Below, piece after piece: positions 1 to 5,501 of a DNA stretch of 5,507 nucleotides. The stretch spans positions 1-5,507 of the forward strand of contig JAQBTI010000168.1 of NCBI GenBank assembly GCA_027624995.1, in the 5' to 3' direction. This DNA is from Chloroflexota bacterium (GTDB lineage Bacteria > Chloroflexota > Dehalococcoidia > Lucifugimonadales > CATQGZ01). A program made the translations under genes and the position numbers. The stretch's first letter is position 1; each line of letters begins with the position of its first letter. Under the pieces are notes generated by a model. The model was not told the origin of the DNA. It saw only the letters and a list, made by a program, of their open reading frames with translations, and ran no database searches.

Positions 1-153
1 CACCAGACCTCCATCCAGCGCCTGATCTCTCGACTTCCAAACTGTCCCACTTTTGCTGGTTGCTAACACTTCCTGGAGGTGGCAGCGTGCGTACCTTTCC
101 GTTCGGTTCGCCCACGCAACGCCCCGGCTTTGACGAATATTACCAGGGGGCAT
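1..153. other. Stretch downstream of the FG-GAP gene, no supported gene
   Basis: No terminator hairpin or recognisable gene is visible. On the minus strand an ATG at 151-153 follows the shifted-frame TGA (154-156) directly, and that frame stays open to the window edge (51 codons). Its product resembles no family I know, its third-position GC looks lower than in the neighbouring genes, and it has no Shine-Dalgarno, so I do not call it a gene. Confidence 0.5.
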
Positions 154-402
154 TCAGCGGGCCGAACCGAAGTCTACCCGCGGAATGTCGTCCAAAACAC
201 TCAGCTTGTCGTCGCCCTCACGGACCCGGACGTGCGAATCGAGCGGGACCTCAACGAATACCCGCTCTAGGCCGCTGGTAGGCCAGTAGACTTCCAGGAA
301 CACGATTCTCTCGGCACGGCCCAGGCCGATCTCCTGTTCGAGGCTCGATGCGCCGAAGCTTCCCCCACTGGTCACGCTGGCATACACGGTCCTAATCGTG
401 CC
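154..402 (-). pseudogene. Displaced C-terminal part of the FG-GAP protein (rest of ASPIC/UnbV domain)
   Basis: These 82 codons, in the frame next to that of the FG-GAP gene, read GTIRTVYASVTSGGSFG, then an LEQEIGLG segment, then VYWPTSGLERVF. This is the pattern of the second half of an ASPIC/UnbV domain: a Gly/Ser-rich turn, a conserved 'GLG' and a 'WPSG'-like motif. The upstream frame supplies the first half, ending IKIEVE. Dropping one A from the AAA at 403-405 (minus-strand reading) joins the halves as IEVE-GTIRTVY and gives a 756-residue protein ending at the TGA at 154-156. This piece has no start codon or ribosome binding site of its own at the junction, so it is not a separate gene. 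It is either a true frameshift mutation, a base-calling or assembly error, or much less likely a programmed +1 shift. Confidence 0.85.
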
Positions 403-2425
403 TTTCCACTTCAATCTTGATCCGGGCTCCCAAGCCCGCCCGGTTGGACTCCGTTCCTTCCAATTGGAGGGTGAGCCACCTGCCACCGTGTCCGGGGTTC
501 TCGAAGAGAGCGTTGGGGAATCCGTCCCCGGGGTAGAAGCCTCCCATCTGCACGAAGATATCCTGGTCGCCGTCGCGGTCGATGTCACCGAATGCAACGC
601 CGTGTCCCTTCTGGAGATGGCCGAACCCGCCTGAAAAAGGGACGTCCGAGAAGGTCTCGCCCCCGTTGTTTCGGTACATGATATTGGGACCGATGGCATC
701 GTAGGTCGGATACCCCGTTCCGAGGTAGAAGTCCAGGAATCCATCGTTGTCGAGGTCTCCGAAATTGGAGCCCATCGGCAAGTGGACCCTCCACAGTCCC
801 GCGTCCCGAGTGACGTCTACGAATCCGCCGCGGCCGTCGTTCCGGTAGAGCCGAGGCCTGGCGCCGTCGTTCTGAAAGCCCATGTAGTCGGCAGCTACGT
901 CCCCGATCTCAGGGCCGTATCCCGCGACGAAGAGATCGAGCCAGCCATCGTTATCGTAGTCCCAGAACCACGTCGGGAAGCTGTTTACCGGCTCCTCCAC
1001 GCCGAGCTCCGGAGCCACGTCGGTAAAGCTCCCGTCCCCGTCATTGCGGTAGAGACGGTTCTGCGTCCCGAAGTTCGAGAGATAAAGGTCGGGGTCACCG
1101 TCGTTGTCATAATCGCCCCAGGTGCTTCCCTTGCAGAACCGCAGGTTCGTGACACCGGCCTGCTGGGCGACGTCGGTGAAGGTGCCGTCGTCGTTATTTT
1201 GGAAGAGCTGGCTGGGAAACACGATTGTCCCGTCGAACGGACTCGCCGAGTTGCGTCCGAGTCGGGCCCCGGGCATGGACTCGTTGCAGGAGAAGAGATC
1301 GAGATCGCCGTCGTTGTCGAAGTCGGCCCAGGCTGCACTCTGGCTCGGGTATGCCGGGTAGGCCAGGCCGGCGTCCACGGTCACGTCGGTAAAGGTCCCG
1401 TCGGCGTTGTTGCGCAGCAGCGAAGACCGGACCATACCGCGCGCGAACATCCAGCCACCCCGCATCACCAGGAAGTCCATCCACCCATCGTTGTTGTAGT
1501 CGGCCTGGACGATGTTAAGGCCGCCAAGTTGCCCGGTAAGCCCCGCGCGGACCGTGTAGTCCGAGAACGAGCCGTTCCCGTCGTTGTGGTAGTACGACAA
1601 GGACCCGCAAGGGTCCCAGGTCGACGTGACGATATCGAGGAGACCGTCGTTATCGAAGTCGTCCATTATGCTGCCGCCCGCGAGATTCACGGAATAGGGC
1701 CCCACCCTGCCAGCAATGTCCTCGAATCTGCCGATGTCGTAGTCTCCCCTGAGTCTGGATGGCGAGACGAGGTACTCGGCGGGCACCTTGAGCGGATATG
1801 TCCCGAGTGTCATATGGGCCACGTTGAGCAGCCACCTCGCCCTGATGTTGCCTGGCTGCATCTCAAGGAGCTCCAGTAGGTGCGCGACGGCGTTTTCTGA
1901 GCCTGTCCTATTCGTGTGAGCGACGGAATTGTCCAGGGGCAGCATGCATATGAGCGCCCCGGTTGGACTGATGCAGTTGTCCAGCTCGCCCATCTTAAGG
2001 TAGGCAATGCTCAGCTCTTCGAGCAGCCGCGCTTTGTATGTCCCTTGGGGATCGCCCCACGGCTGCACGTCCAGGGCTTCCGTCAGGACGCGGACCGCTT
2101 CATCGGTTTCTCCAAAGCGGAGGTAGTCGGTCGCGACGGCCACGTGGGTGCCGACAAACCATGAGTAGCCGTCAAAGGATGGATTCTCCAACTCCTCCCG
2201 AAGCTCGGCGCGTTGAGCGGTGCCGTAATACTGGTCGTCGCTGACGGCGAGGAACGGGCAGAACTCGGCGAGGTCTTGAGTCGCCTCGGCATTCAGGAGC
2301 GCGATCTCCGCCGCGGTAGGAAACGGCTCGGAAGAAAAGAACACCAGGTAGACCGCAACCGATGCTACGGAGACGGCGACCGCGAGTAACCCCGCGCCGA
2401 TGCCGAGTCGACGGTAGCTATTCAT
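392..2425 (-). CDS. CRTAC1-like FG-GAP/VCBS repeat protein with TPR-like region, frameshifted at its 3' end
   Basis: This frame encodes 677 residues. Residues 1-30 form a signal anchor: basic MNSYRRLG followed by a hydrophobic run of about 20 residues, with no lipobox. Residues about 88-210 are helical and TPR-like (for example the segment around YLRFGETDEAVRVLTEAL). From about 250 there are seven FG-GAP/VCBS repeats, each with a DxDxDGxxD calcium loop starting at residues 256, 309 (NND variant), 368, 438, 489, 557 and 614. Most are followed by an NDGxGxFxD-type strand motif. The frame then enters the ASPIC/UnbV domain (NRAGLGARIKIEVE) and stops abruptly after ERHD, because the rest of that domain lies one frame over. 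Proteins of this architecture are secreted or surface beta-propellers; their ligands are mostly unknown. The ATG is preceded directly by AGGA, too close for a normal Shine-Dalgarno, but no better in-frame start exists. Family assignment is firm; function is not known. Confidence 0.93.
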   Translation of the reverse strand: MNSYRRLGIGAGLLAVAVSVASVAVYLVFFSSEPFPTAAEIALLNAEATQDLAEFCPFLAVSDDQYYGTAQRAELREELENPSFDGYSWFVGTHVAVATDYLRFGETDEAVRVLTEALDVQPWGDPQGTYKARLLEELSIAYLKMGELDNCISPTGALICMLPLDNSVAHTNRTGSENAVAHLLELLEMQPGNIRARWLLNVAHMTLGTYPLKVPAEYLVSPSRLRGDYDIGRFEDIAGRVGPYSVNLAGGSIMDDFDNDGLLDIVTSTWDPCGSLSYYHNDGNGSFSDYTVRAGLTGQLGGLNIVQADYNNDGWMDFLVMRGGWMFARGMVRSSLLRNNADGTFTDVTVDAGLAYPAYPSQSAAWADFDNDGDLDLFSCNESMPGARLGRNSASPFDGTIVFPSQLFQNNDDGTFTDVAQQAGVTNLRFCKGSTWGDYDNDGDPDLYLSNFGTQNRLYRNDGDGSFTDVAPELGVEEPVNSFPTWFWDYDNDGWLDLFVAGYGPEIGDVAADYMGFQNDGARPRLYRNDGRGGFVDVTRDAGLWRVHLPMGSNFGDLDNDGFLDFYLGTGYPTYDAIGPNIMYRNNGGETFSDVPFSGGFGHLQKGHGVAFGDIDRDGDQDIFVQMGGFYPGDGFPNALFENPGHGGRWLTLQLEGTESNRAGLGARIKIEVERHD
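560..1660 (-). repeat. Seven-fold degenerate repeat encoding FG-GAP calcium loops
   Basis: The codons for the Asp-rich loop recur seven times inside the FG-GAP gene: at 1634-1660, 1475-1501, 1298-1324, 1088-1114, 935-961, 731-757 and 560-586. On the plus strand they appear as tcgttgtcgaagtc-like stretches. Spacing runs from 153 to 210 bases, or about 51-70 residues per propeller blade, so the array is protein-level and diverged, not a recent tandem duplication. Copy 2 has Asn in place of the second Asp (DYNND). The last copy replaces the usual Asn with Arg (DIDRDG). Confidence 0.85.
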
Positions 2426-2467
2426 TCCTACGTTGCTCGATCCACGCTGCTCCGACCATCTTGGGTA

Positions 2468-2476
2468 ACTTTAGCA
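2468..2476 (-). promoter_or_regulatory. Possible extended -10 element for the FG-GAP gene
   Basis: On the minus strand this reads TGC-TAAAGT, an extended -10 pattern (TGn followed by a hexamer matching TATAAT at four of six positions). It would place transcription start about 35 bases upstream of the ATG at 2425. No convincing -35 box is present at the right distance. The call rests on position and the TG extension only. Confidence 0.22.
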
Positions 2477-2518
2477 CGCCACGCTCAGGTCGGGACTTCA
2501 GTCCGGATTGTTGTGTGG

Positions 2519-2524
2519 GATAAT
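2519..2524 (+). promoter_or_regulatory. Possible -10 box for the arsenite permease
   Basis: GATAAT matches the TATAAT consensus at five of six positions and lies about 195 bases upstream of the permease start. The bases 17-18 upstream (ACTTCA region) match a -35 box poorly. If used, the transcript would carry a long leader holding the three inverted repeats at 2624-2700. A promoter nearer the gene, for example around the AT-rich TAAGAATATT at 2611-2620, is an equal alternative. Confidence 0.2.
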
Positions 2525-2623
2525 GGGCCGCGTCCAGGTATCGCGGCCTCACGTCAATCCTCTCACTGAAGAATAACTAGCCTGCAAGGAGCGTCCCGTT
2601 TGTTTGGGCGTAAGAATATTGCC

Positions 2624-2637
2624 GCCGTCATGACGGC
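2624..2637. promoter_or_regulatory. Perfect 14-base palindrome, candidate operator
   Basis: GCCGTCATGACGGC is its own reverse complement and lies in the divergent intergenic region, about 80 bases before the permease start. Perfect even-length palindromes without a loop suit a homodimeric DNA-binding protein better than an RNA hairpin. No regulator gene is in the window and I do not recognise the site as that of a particular family, so the role is inferred from symmetry and location. Confidence 0.35.
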
Positions 2638-2652
2638 TTACTTCCCGGTTAC

Positions 2653-2676
2653 CCTCGGGGCAGGACCCGACCGAGG
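2653..2676. promoter_or_regulatory. Inverted repeat with nested alternative stem
   Basis: CCTCGG at 2653-2658 pairs with CCGAGG at 2671-2676 across a 12-base loop. Within it, TCGGG (2655-2659) can instead pair with CCCGA (2666-2670) across 6 bases. The two pairings are mutually exclusive. If the permease mRNA starts upstream they could act as leader structures, but short GC stems arise easily at this base composition. Confidence 0.25.
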
Positions 2677-2686
2677 ATTGAGACCG

Positions 2687-2700
2687 CCGATGAACATCGG
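2687..2700. promoter_or_regulatory. Dyad CCGATG-AA-CATCGG just before the permease start
   Basis: Six-base perfect arms flank AA at the centre, ending 17 bases before the ATG at 2718. It could be an operator overlapping the transcription start. As RNA it could form a five-pair stem with a GAAC loop close to the initiation region. It does not obviously match classical ArsR half-sites, so no regulator is assigned. Confidence 0.35.
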
Positions 2701-2717
2701 ACCGGCGCGGCGCTGAC

Positions 2718-3836
2718 ATGGGAGCGGACGGTGGACGCGTGACCGTTAAGAGAACCCTGGCGCGGGTTGATGGAGATCGGCCTAGCCGGTCGATACGCCG
2801 GAGACTCTCGATTCTCGATCGGTTCCTAACCCTGTGGATCTTCCTGGCCATGGGCATGGGAGTCGTCCTGGGAAATCTTGCCCCCGGAGTGGCTGATTTC
2901 TCAGACTCAGTGAGCATCGGCACGACCTCCATTCCAATCGCTATCGGCCTCATACTCATGATGTACCCGCCCCTGGCCAAGGTGCGGTACGAGAAACTGG
3001 GCCACGTCTTCCGCAACTATCGACTCCTCGGCCTGTCCCTGATACAGAACTGGATCATCGGCCCGGTGCTCATGTTCGCGTTGGCGCTACTGTTTCTGCG
3101 AGACCTTCCCGAGTACATGGTAGGGCTGATACTCATCGGCCTGGCGCGCTGCATCGCCATGGTCATCGTATGGAACCAGCTGGCACGCGGAGACGCCGAT
3201 TACGCCGCCGGACTCGTCGCCTTGAACTCGGTATTTCAGATACTGTTTTTCTCGGTGTACGCGTACGTCTTCATTACGATCCTGCCCGGGTGGTTCGGCC
3301 TCGAGGGACTCGAGCTGGACATCACAATGGGGCAGGTCGCACAGAGCGTTGGTATCTACCTGGGGATACCGTTCATCGGTGGTATCCTCACGCGCTTCAC
3401 CCTGCTCAAGCTCAAGGGTCAGGCCTGGTACGACCAAAAGTTCACTCCAGCGATCAGCCCCGTCACGCTGATCGCGCTGGTATTCACAATCGTGGTGATG
3501 TTCTCTCTTCAGGGGGAGCGTATTGTCGAACTCCCCGGCGACGTCCTGCGCATCGCGATTCCGCTACTCGTCTACTTCGTCGTGATGTTCCTGATTTCGT
3601 TCTACATGGGAAAACGGATGGGTGCGGACTATTCCAAGACTACCGCCATCGCGTTCACGGCGGCCAGTAACAACTTCGAATTGGCCATCGCCGTGGCCGT
3701 TGGGGTATTCGGCATAGGGTCGGGCCAGGCCTTTGCCACGGTCATCGGGCCGCTGGTAGAGGTCCCGGTGCTCATTAGCCTGGTCAACGTGGCGCTCAGG
3801 TTCCAGCGCAGGTATTTCAAGGACGAACGGATGTAG
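2718..3836 (+). CDS. acr3: ACR3-family arsenite efflux permease
   Basis: The 372-residue product is an inner-membrane carrier that expels arsenite, As(III), and in some members antimonite, driven by the proton gradient. About ten hydrophobic helices can be seen, beginning with LTLWIFLAMGMGVVLG at residues 38-53. The ACR3 hallmarks are present: GLARCIAMVIVWNQLA at 141-156 with Cys145, the only cysteine in the protein, and AASNNFELAIAVAVG at 315-329 with Glu321. These match the TM4 cysteine and TM9 glutamate known to be essential in ACR3 pumps. The family is also called ArsB in some annotations, but this is not the 12-helix E. coli type. The first 30 or so residues are basic and longer than usual. 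No Shine-Dalgarno precedes the ATG; a GTG at 2739 with GGTGG four bases before it is an alternative start. No arsR or arsC is adjacent; the upstream neighbour is divergent. Confidence 0.95.
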   Translation: MGADGGRVTVKRTLARVDGDRPSRSIRRRLSILDRFLTLWIFLAMGMGVVLGNLAPGVADFSDSVSIGTTSIPIAIGLILMMYPPLAKVRYEKLGHVFRNYRLLGLSLIQNWIIGPVLMFALALLFLRDLPEYMVGLILIGLARCIAMVIVWNQLARGDADYAAGLVALNSVFQILFFSVYAYVFITILPGWFGLEGLELDITMGQVAQSVGIYLGIPFIGGILTRFTLLKLKGQAWYDQKFTPAISPVTLIALVFTIVVMFSLQGERIVELPGDVLRIAIPLLVYFVVMFLISFYMGKRMGADYSKTTAIAFTAASNNFELAIAVAVGVFGIGSGQAFATVIGPLVEVPVLISLVNVALRFQRRYFKDERM

Positions 3837-3841
3837 GACCG

Positions 3842-3916
3842 TACCCTGGCAAGAGCGAGATCGACCTGATACTTGGGGGCAACATGGCCCGCCTTATGAA
3901 CGTCGAGGTGGCGTAA
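3842..3916 (+). pseudogene. Remnant of an amidohydrolase C-terminus
   Basis: Directly after the permease stop, in another frame, 24 codons read YPGKSEIDLILGGN then MARLMNVEVA and end at TAA (3914-3916). The pattern [E/D]ID-x-ILGGN-x-ARL is the typical last helix of TIM-barrel amidohydrolases (amidohydrolase_2 type); M19 dipeptidases end with a related ILGGNFLRV motif. Nothing upstream in this frame belongs to such an enzyme, since that DNA is permease coding sequence, and no start codon or ribosome binding site serves it. The simplest reading is the tail left after deletion of a neighbouring hydrolase gene. The match is short and made by eye, so chance resemblance is possible. Confidence 0.42.
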
Positions 3917-3927
3917 GCGGCGCGGTT

Positions 3928-3943
3928 ACCGGCGCTAGCCGGT
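3928..3943. terminator. Hairpin between convergent genes, possible weak terminator
   Basis: ACCGGC-GCTA-GCCGGT forms a perfect six-pair GC-rich stem with a four-base loop. It contains the TAG stop (3935-3937) of the minus-strand PLP gene and lies about 90 bases beyond the permease stop. No run of T follows on either strand, so it is not a classical intrinsic terminator. It could still mark the 3' ends of both convergent transcripts. Confidence 0.35.
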
Positions 3944-5119
3944 CAGCACACTTCTGACCGTATCGGCCACGACCTGGACCTCTCCGTCGTCGAGGGCCTG
4001 AGCGTTGATAACGAAGGTATCGGGCGGGAGCCTCCTGTCGTGGAGGTACTCTGCGCCAAAGAAGTCCCCTTCCCCAGACACGATCCAGATACGGGGGTCT
4101 CCCGCGTCCAGCTCTCGCGCAACCGACTCAGGTGTCTTTCCCAGAGCCGCCGTATCCAGCACGACCTGCAGGCTGCTTCCCGAATAGTGATCGGTGCTGA
4201 CGATCTGGGTGCGGACGTGCGGGATGCCACTCAACCCATGCTGGATGGCTGAGAGCTTGCCGTCGATTCCCAGCAGTCGGTCCTCGTGATTCATGGTCAC
4301 CCATGTATGCAGCGCGCTTATCAAGGCTATGATCGACTGCCTGTCCAACTTCATGGGTCGGCCGATTGCGCGCTGACCGTCCGCCTGGGTCTGAAAGGCG
4401 ATGAACCCCTGCTCTGCGACGGCGTCTACCAACTCCTTCTTGCCGCAGACAAACCCCGTCGAGTTCGGTGCGCCGAAGAATTTCCCCCCGAAGCAGACGA
4501 GGTCCGCCGTCTGAGCGGTTTCAAGAAAATAATCGATCGGGTATATCTGCGCGGCCGCGTCCGCGATAACAGGGATTCCGCGGGCCCGACCCACCTCGAC
4601 CGCGTCCTTCAGAGACACGAGGGACTTGTCCGGCGGTGAGTCTACGAGGTAGCCAATGGCAGCGGTATTCGGCCCAATTGCCTGGTCTAGTTGCTCCTTG
4701 GAGCAGCCGTTTTCCTCTCCTACGTAGACGAGCTTGGCTCCGCTGGAGGTGAAGGCTCGTTCGTACCCGTACTTTTGCTTCCTCGGCATGAGAATCTCGT
4801 TGCGCATTCCGGTCGAGTCGGGGAGCTGCCCTCTCTTGTCGGGATCGTTCCGAGATATGCATGCGGCGGCGCTCAGGGTCATTGCTGCCGCGCAACCGGA
4901 GGTGATGTAGGCGGCCTCGGTCCCCATGTGATGGGCGACGTAGTCCGAAGACCTCTCCATTACCTCTCTCATGAGTGCCCAGCTTCCGTTGGCCTGAACC
5001 ATGGCCTGCACAACGTCTTGCGACAGCCTCGACCCGCCCAACATGGTCCGCTGGCCCTGGCAGTTGATTATCGGCCTGATCCCGAGCTGAGCGTATATGT
5101 CGAACTCGGATTTCCCCAT
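3935..5119 (-). CDS. SelA/DgaE-like PLP-dependent enzyme
   Basis: The 394-residue cytoplasmic enzyme belongs to the fold-type I PLP family related to selenocysteine synthase SelA and D-glucosaminate-6-phosphate ammonia-lyase DgaE. Visible landmarks: an N-terminal IRPIINCQGQRTMLGGS segment (14-30); YITSGCAAAM (71-80), the cofactor phosphate loop; VIADAAAQ (184-191), whose Asp187 should contact the PLP ring nitrogen; and VCFGGKFFGAPNSTG (208-222), with Lys213 as the likely Schiff-base lysine. GRPMKLDRQSIIAL (253-266) is also typical. It lacks the extra N-terminal domain of true SelA and is shorter, and no selB or selC is nearby, so a role in selenocysteine synthesis is unlikely. The substrate, probably an amino acid or amino sugar derivative, is not determined. 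The frame stays open upstream to an ATG at 5224, but the start at 5119 has GGGAGG five bases before it and begins like family members (MGKSEFDIYAQLGIRPIIN). Confidence 0.88.
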   Translation of the reverse strand: MGKSEFDIYAQLGIRPIINCQGQRTMLGGSRLSQDVVQAMVQANGSWALMREVMERSSDYVAHHMGTEAAYITSGCAAAMTLSAAACISRNDPDKRGQLPDSTGMRNEILMPRKQKYGYERAFTSSGAKLVYVGEENGCSKEQLDQAIGPNTAAIGYLVDSPPDKSLVSLKDAVEVGRARGIPVIADAAAQIYPIDYFLETAQTADLVCFGGKFFGAPNSTGFVCGKKELVDAVAEQGFIAFQTQADGQRAIGRPMKLDRQSIIALISALHTWVTMNHEDRLLGIDGKLSAIQHGLSGIPHVRTQIVSTDHYSGSSLQVVLDTAALGKTPESVARELDAGDPRIWIVSGEGDFFGAEYLHDRRLPPDTFVINAQALDDGEVQVVADTVRSVLTG

Positions 5120-5124
5120 GGATG

Positions 5125-5130
5125 CCTCCC
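5125..5130 (-). promoter_or_regulatory. Shine-Dalgarno that sets the PLP-enzyme start
   Basis: GGGAGG on the minus strand lies five bases before the ATG at 5117-5119, an ideal spacing. The upstream in-frame ATG at 5224 would add 35 residues rich in Pro and Ala (PLAEHPAPALRT) that resemble translated leader, so this site argues for the shorter protein. Confidence 0.8.
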
Positions 5131-5240
5131 GTGTCGGTTTTGCTTGTCGCACTAAAGGATACCCTACCGTCCGGAGTGCAGGGGCTGGGTGTTCGGCCAG
5201 GGGAGAGGGGTAGGTCTGGCCCACGGCGTCACCAAATGGT

Positions 5241-5246
5241 TAGAAT
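5241..5246 (+). promoter_or_regulatory. Possible -10 box for the small membrane protein gene
   Basis: TAGAAT matches TATAAT at five of six positions, about 50 bases upstream of the ATG at 5298, in the most AT-rich part of the 178-base divergent spacer (5120-5297). No clear -35 box lies 16-18 bases upstream, so the call is tentative. I see no convincing promoter for the divergent PLP-enzyme gene in the same spacer. Confidence 0.27.
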
Positions 5247-5297
5247 CTGAAAAGAGGGTTCTTTGGCACGGATCGGGGTTCGGAGGACTCCCACGAA

Positions 5298-5501
5298 ATG
5301 GCCATCCCGGGCAAGTCGGCTCGAGAAATGCAAGAGGAGATCCAGCGGGCCCTTGCGGCCCGCCAGAGGTCGAGCTCGCGACGCGGACGGTCGGTCAGAA
5401 TAGCCGCGGTCGCACTTGCGGCTGTCATCCTGGCTGTGTTCGGTGCCCAATATGTGGATGGCATGGCCATCGAGGCTATCGTTGAGGAGGTCGCCGCCTG
5501 A
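5298..5501 (+). CDS. Small single-helix membrane protein, unknown function
   Basis: The 67-residue product has an N-terminal charged, probably helical segment (KSAREMQEEIQRALAARQR, residues 6-24), a basic stretch SSRRGRSVR (26-34), one hydrophobic helix (about 35-50, IAAVALAAVILAVFGA) and a short acidic tail. The basic stretch before the helix predicts a cytoplasmic N-terminus and an outside C-terminus. GGAGG at 5282-5286 serves as Shine-Dalgarno with a rather long 11-base spacing. The stop TGA overlaps the ATG of the next gene (5501), so the protein is probably made together with that product, as small subunits of transporters or membrane complexes often are. I do not recognise the family. 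It is divergent from the PLP-enzyme gene. Confidence 0.68.
   Translation: MAIPGKSAREMQEEIQRALAARQRSSSRRGRSVRIAAVALAAVILAVFGAQYVDGMAIEAIVEEVAA
5484..5490 (+). promoter_or_regulatory. Shine-Dalgarno for the gene running off the window
   Basis: GAGGAGG lies ten bases before the ATG at 5501 and inside the last codons of the small membrane protein gene (which read VEEVAA). With the TGATG overlap, this is the usual layout for translationally coupled operon genes. Confidence 0.5.

Noticed and set aside
1..153. Open minus-strand frame from an ATG abutting the shifted-frame TGA (TGAATG)
   Set aside because: The 51-codon product has no recognisable motif, third-position GC looks lower than in the neighbouring genes, and there is no Shine-Dalgarno. 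Adjacency of stop and start is probably chance.
79..281. Two overlapping plus-strand frames near the left edge
   Set aside because: They lie largely opposite the displaced ASPIC/UnbV domain, show no family resemblance and lack a well-placed Shine-Dalgarno.
560..1660. CRISPR-like or recent tandem array suggested by recurring tcgttgtcgaagtc-like stretches
   Set aside because: Spacing varies (153-210 bases), the copies are diverged and each keeps the reading frame of an FG-GAP calcium loop, so this is a protein repeat.
782..1879. Long 365-codon plus-strand frame opposite the FG-GAP gene
   Set aside because: It is the mirror of the Asp-rich repeats: GAC codons read as GTC on the other strand, giving a Val-rich product with no domain pattern. 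The minus strand carries an unmistakable repeat protein.
2493..2504. Small inverted repeat GGAC-TTCA-GTCC
   Set aside because: Only four base pairs with a mismatch just outside; too short to separate from chance.
3087..3670. Alternative frames on both strands inside the permease gene
   Set aside because: Low-complexity Arg- or Val-rich shadows; the main frame has clear membrane helices and family motifs throughout.
3935..5119. True selenocysteine synthase (selA) and a selenocysteine locus
   Set aside because: The protein is shorter than SelA, lacks its N-terminal domain, and no selB, selC or SECIS element is seen. Many SelA-like PLP enzymes have other substrates.
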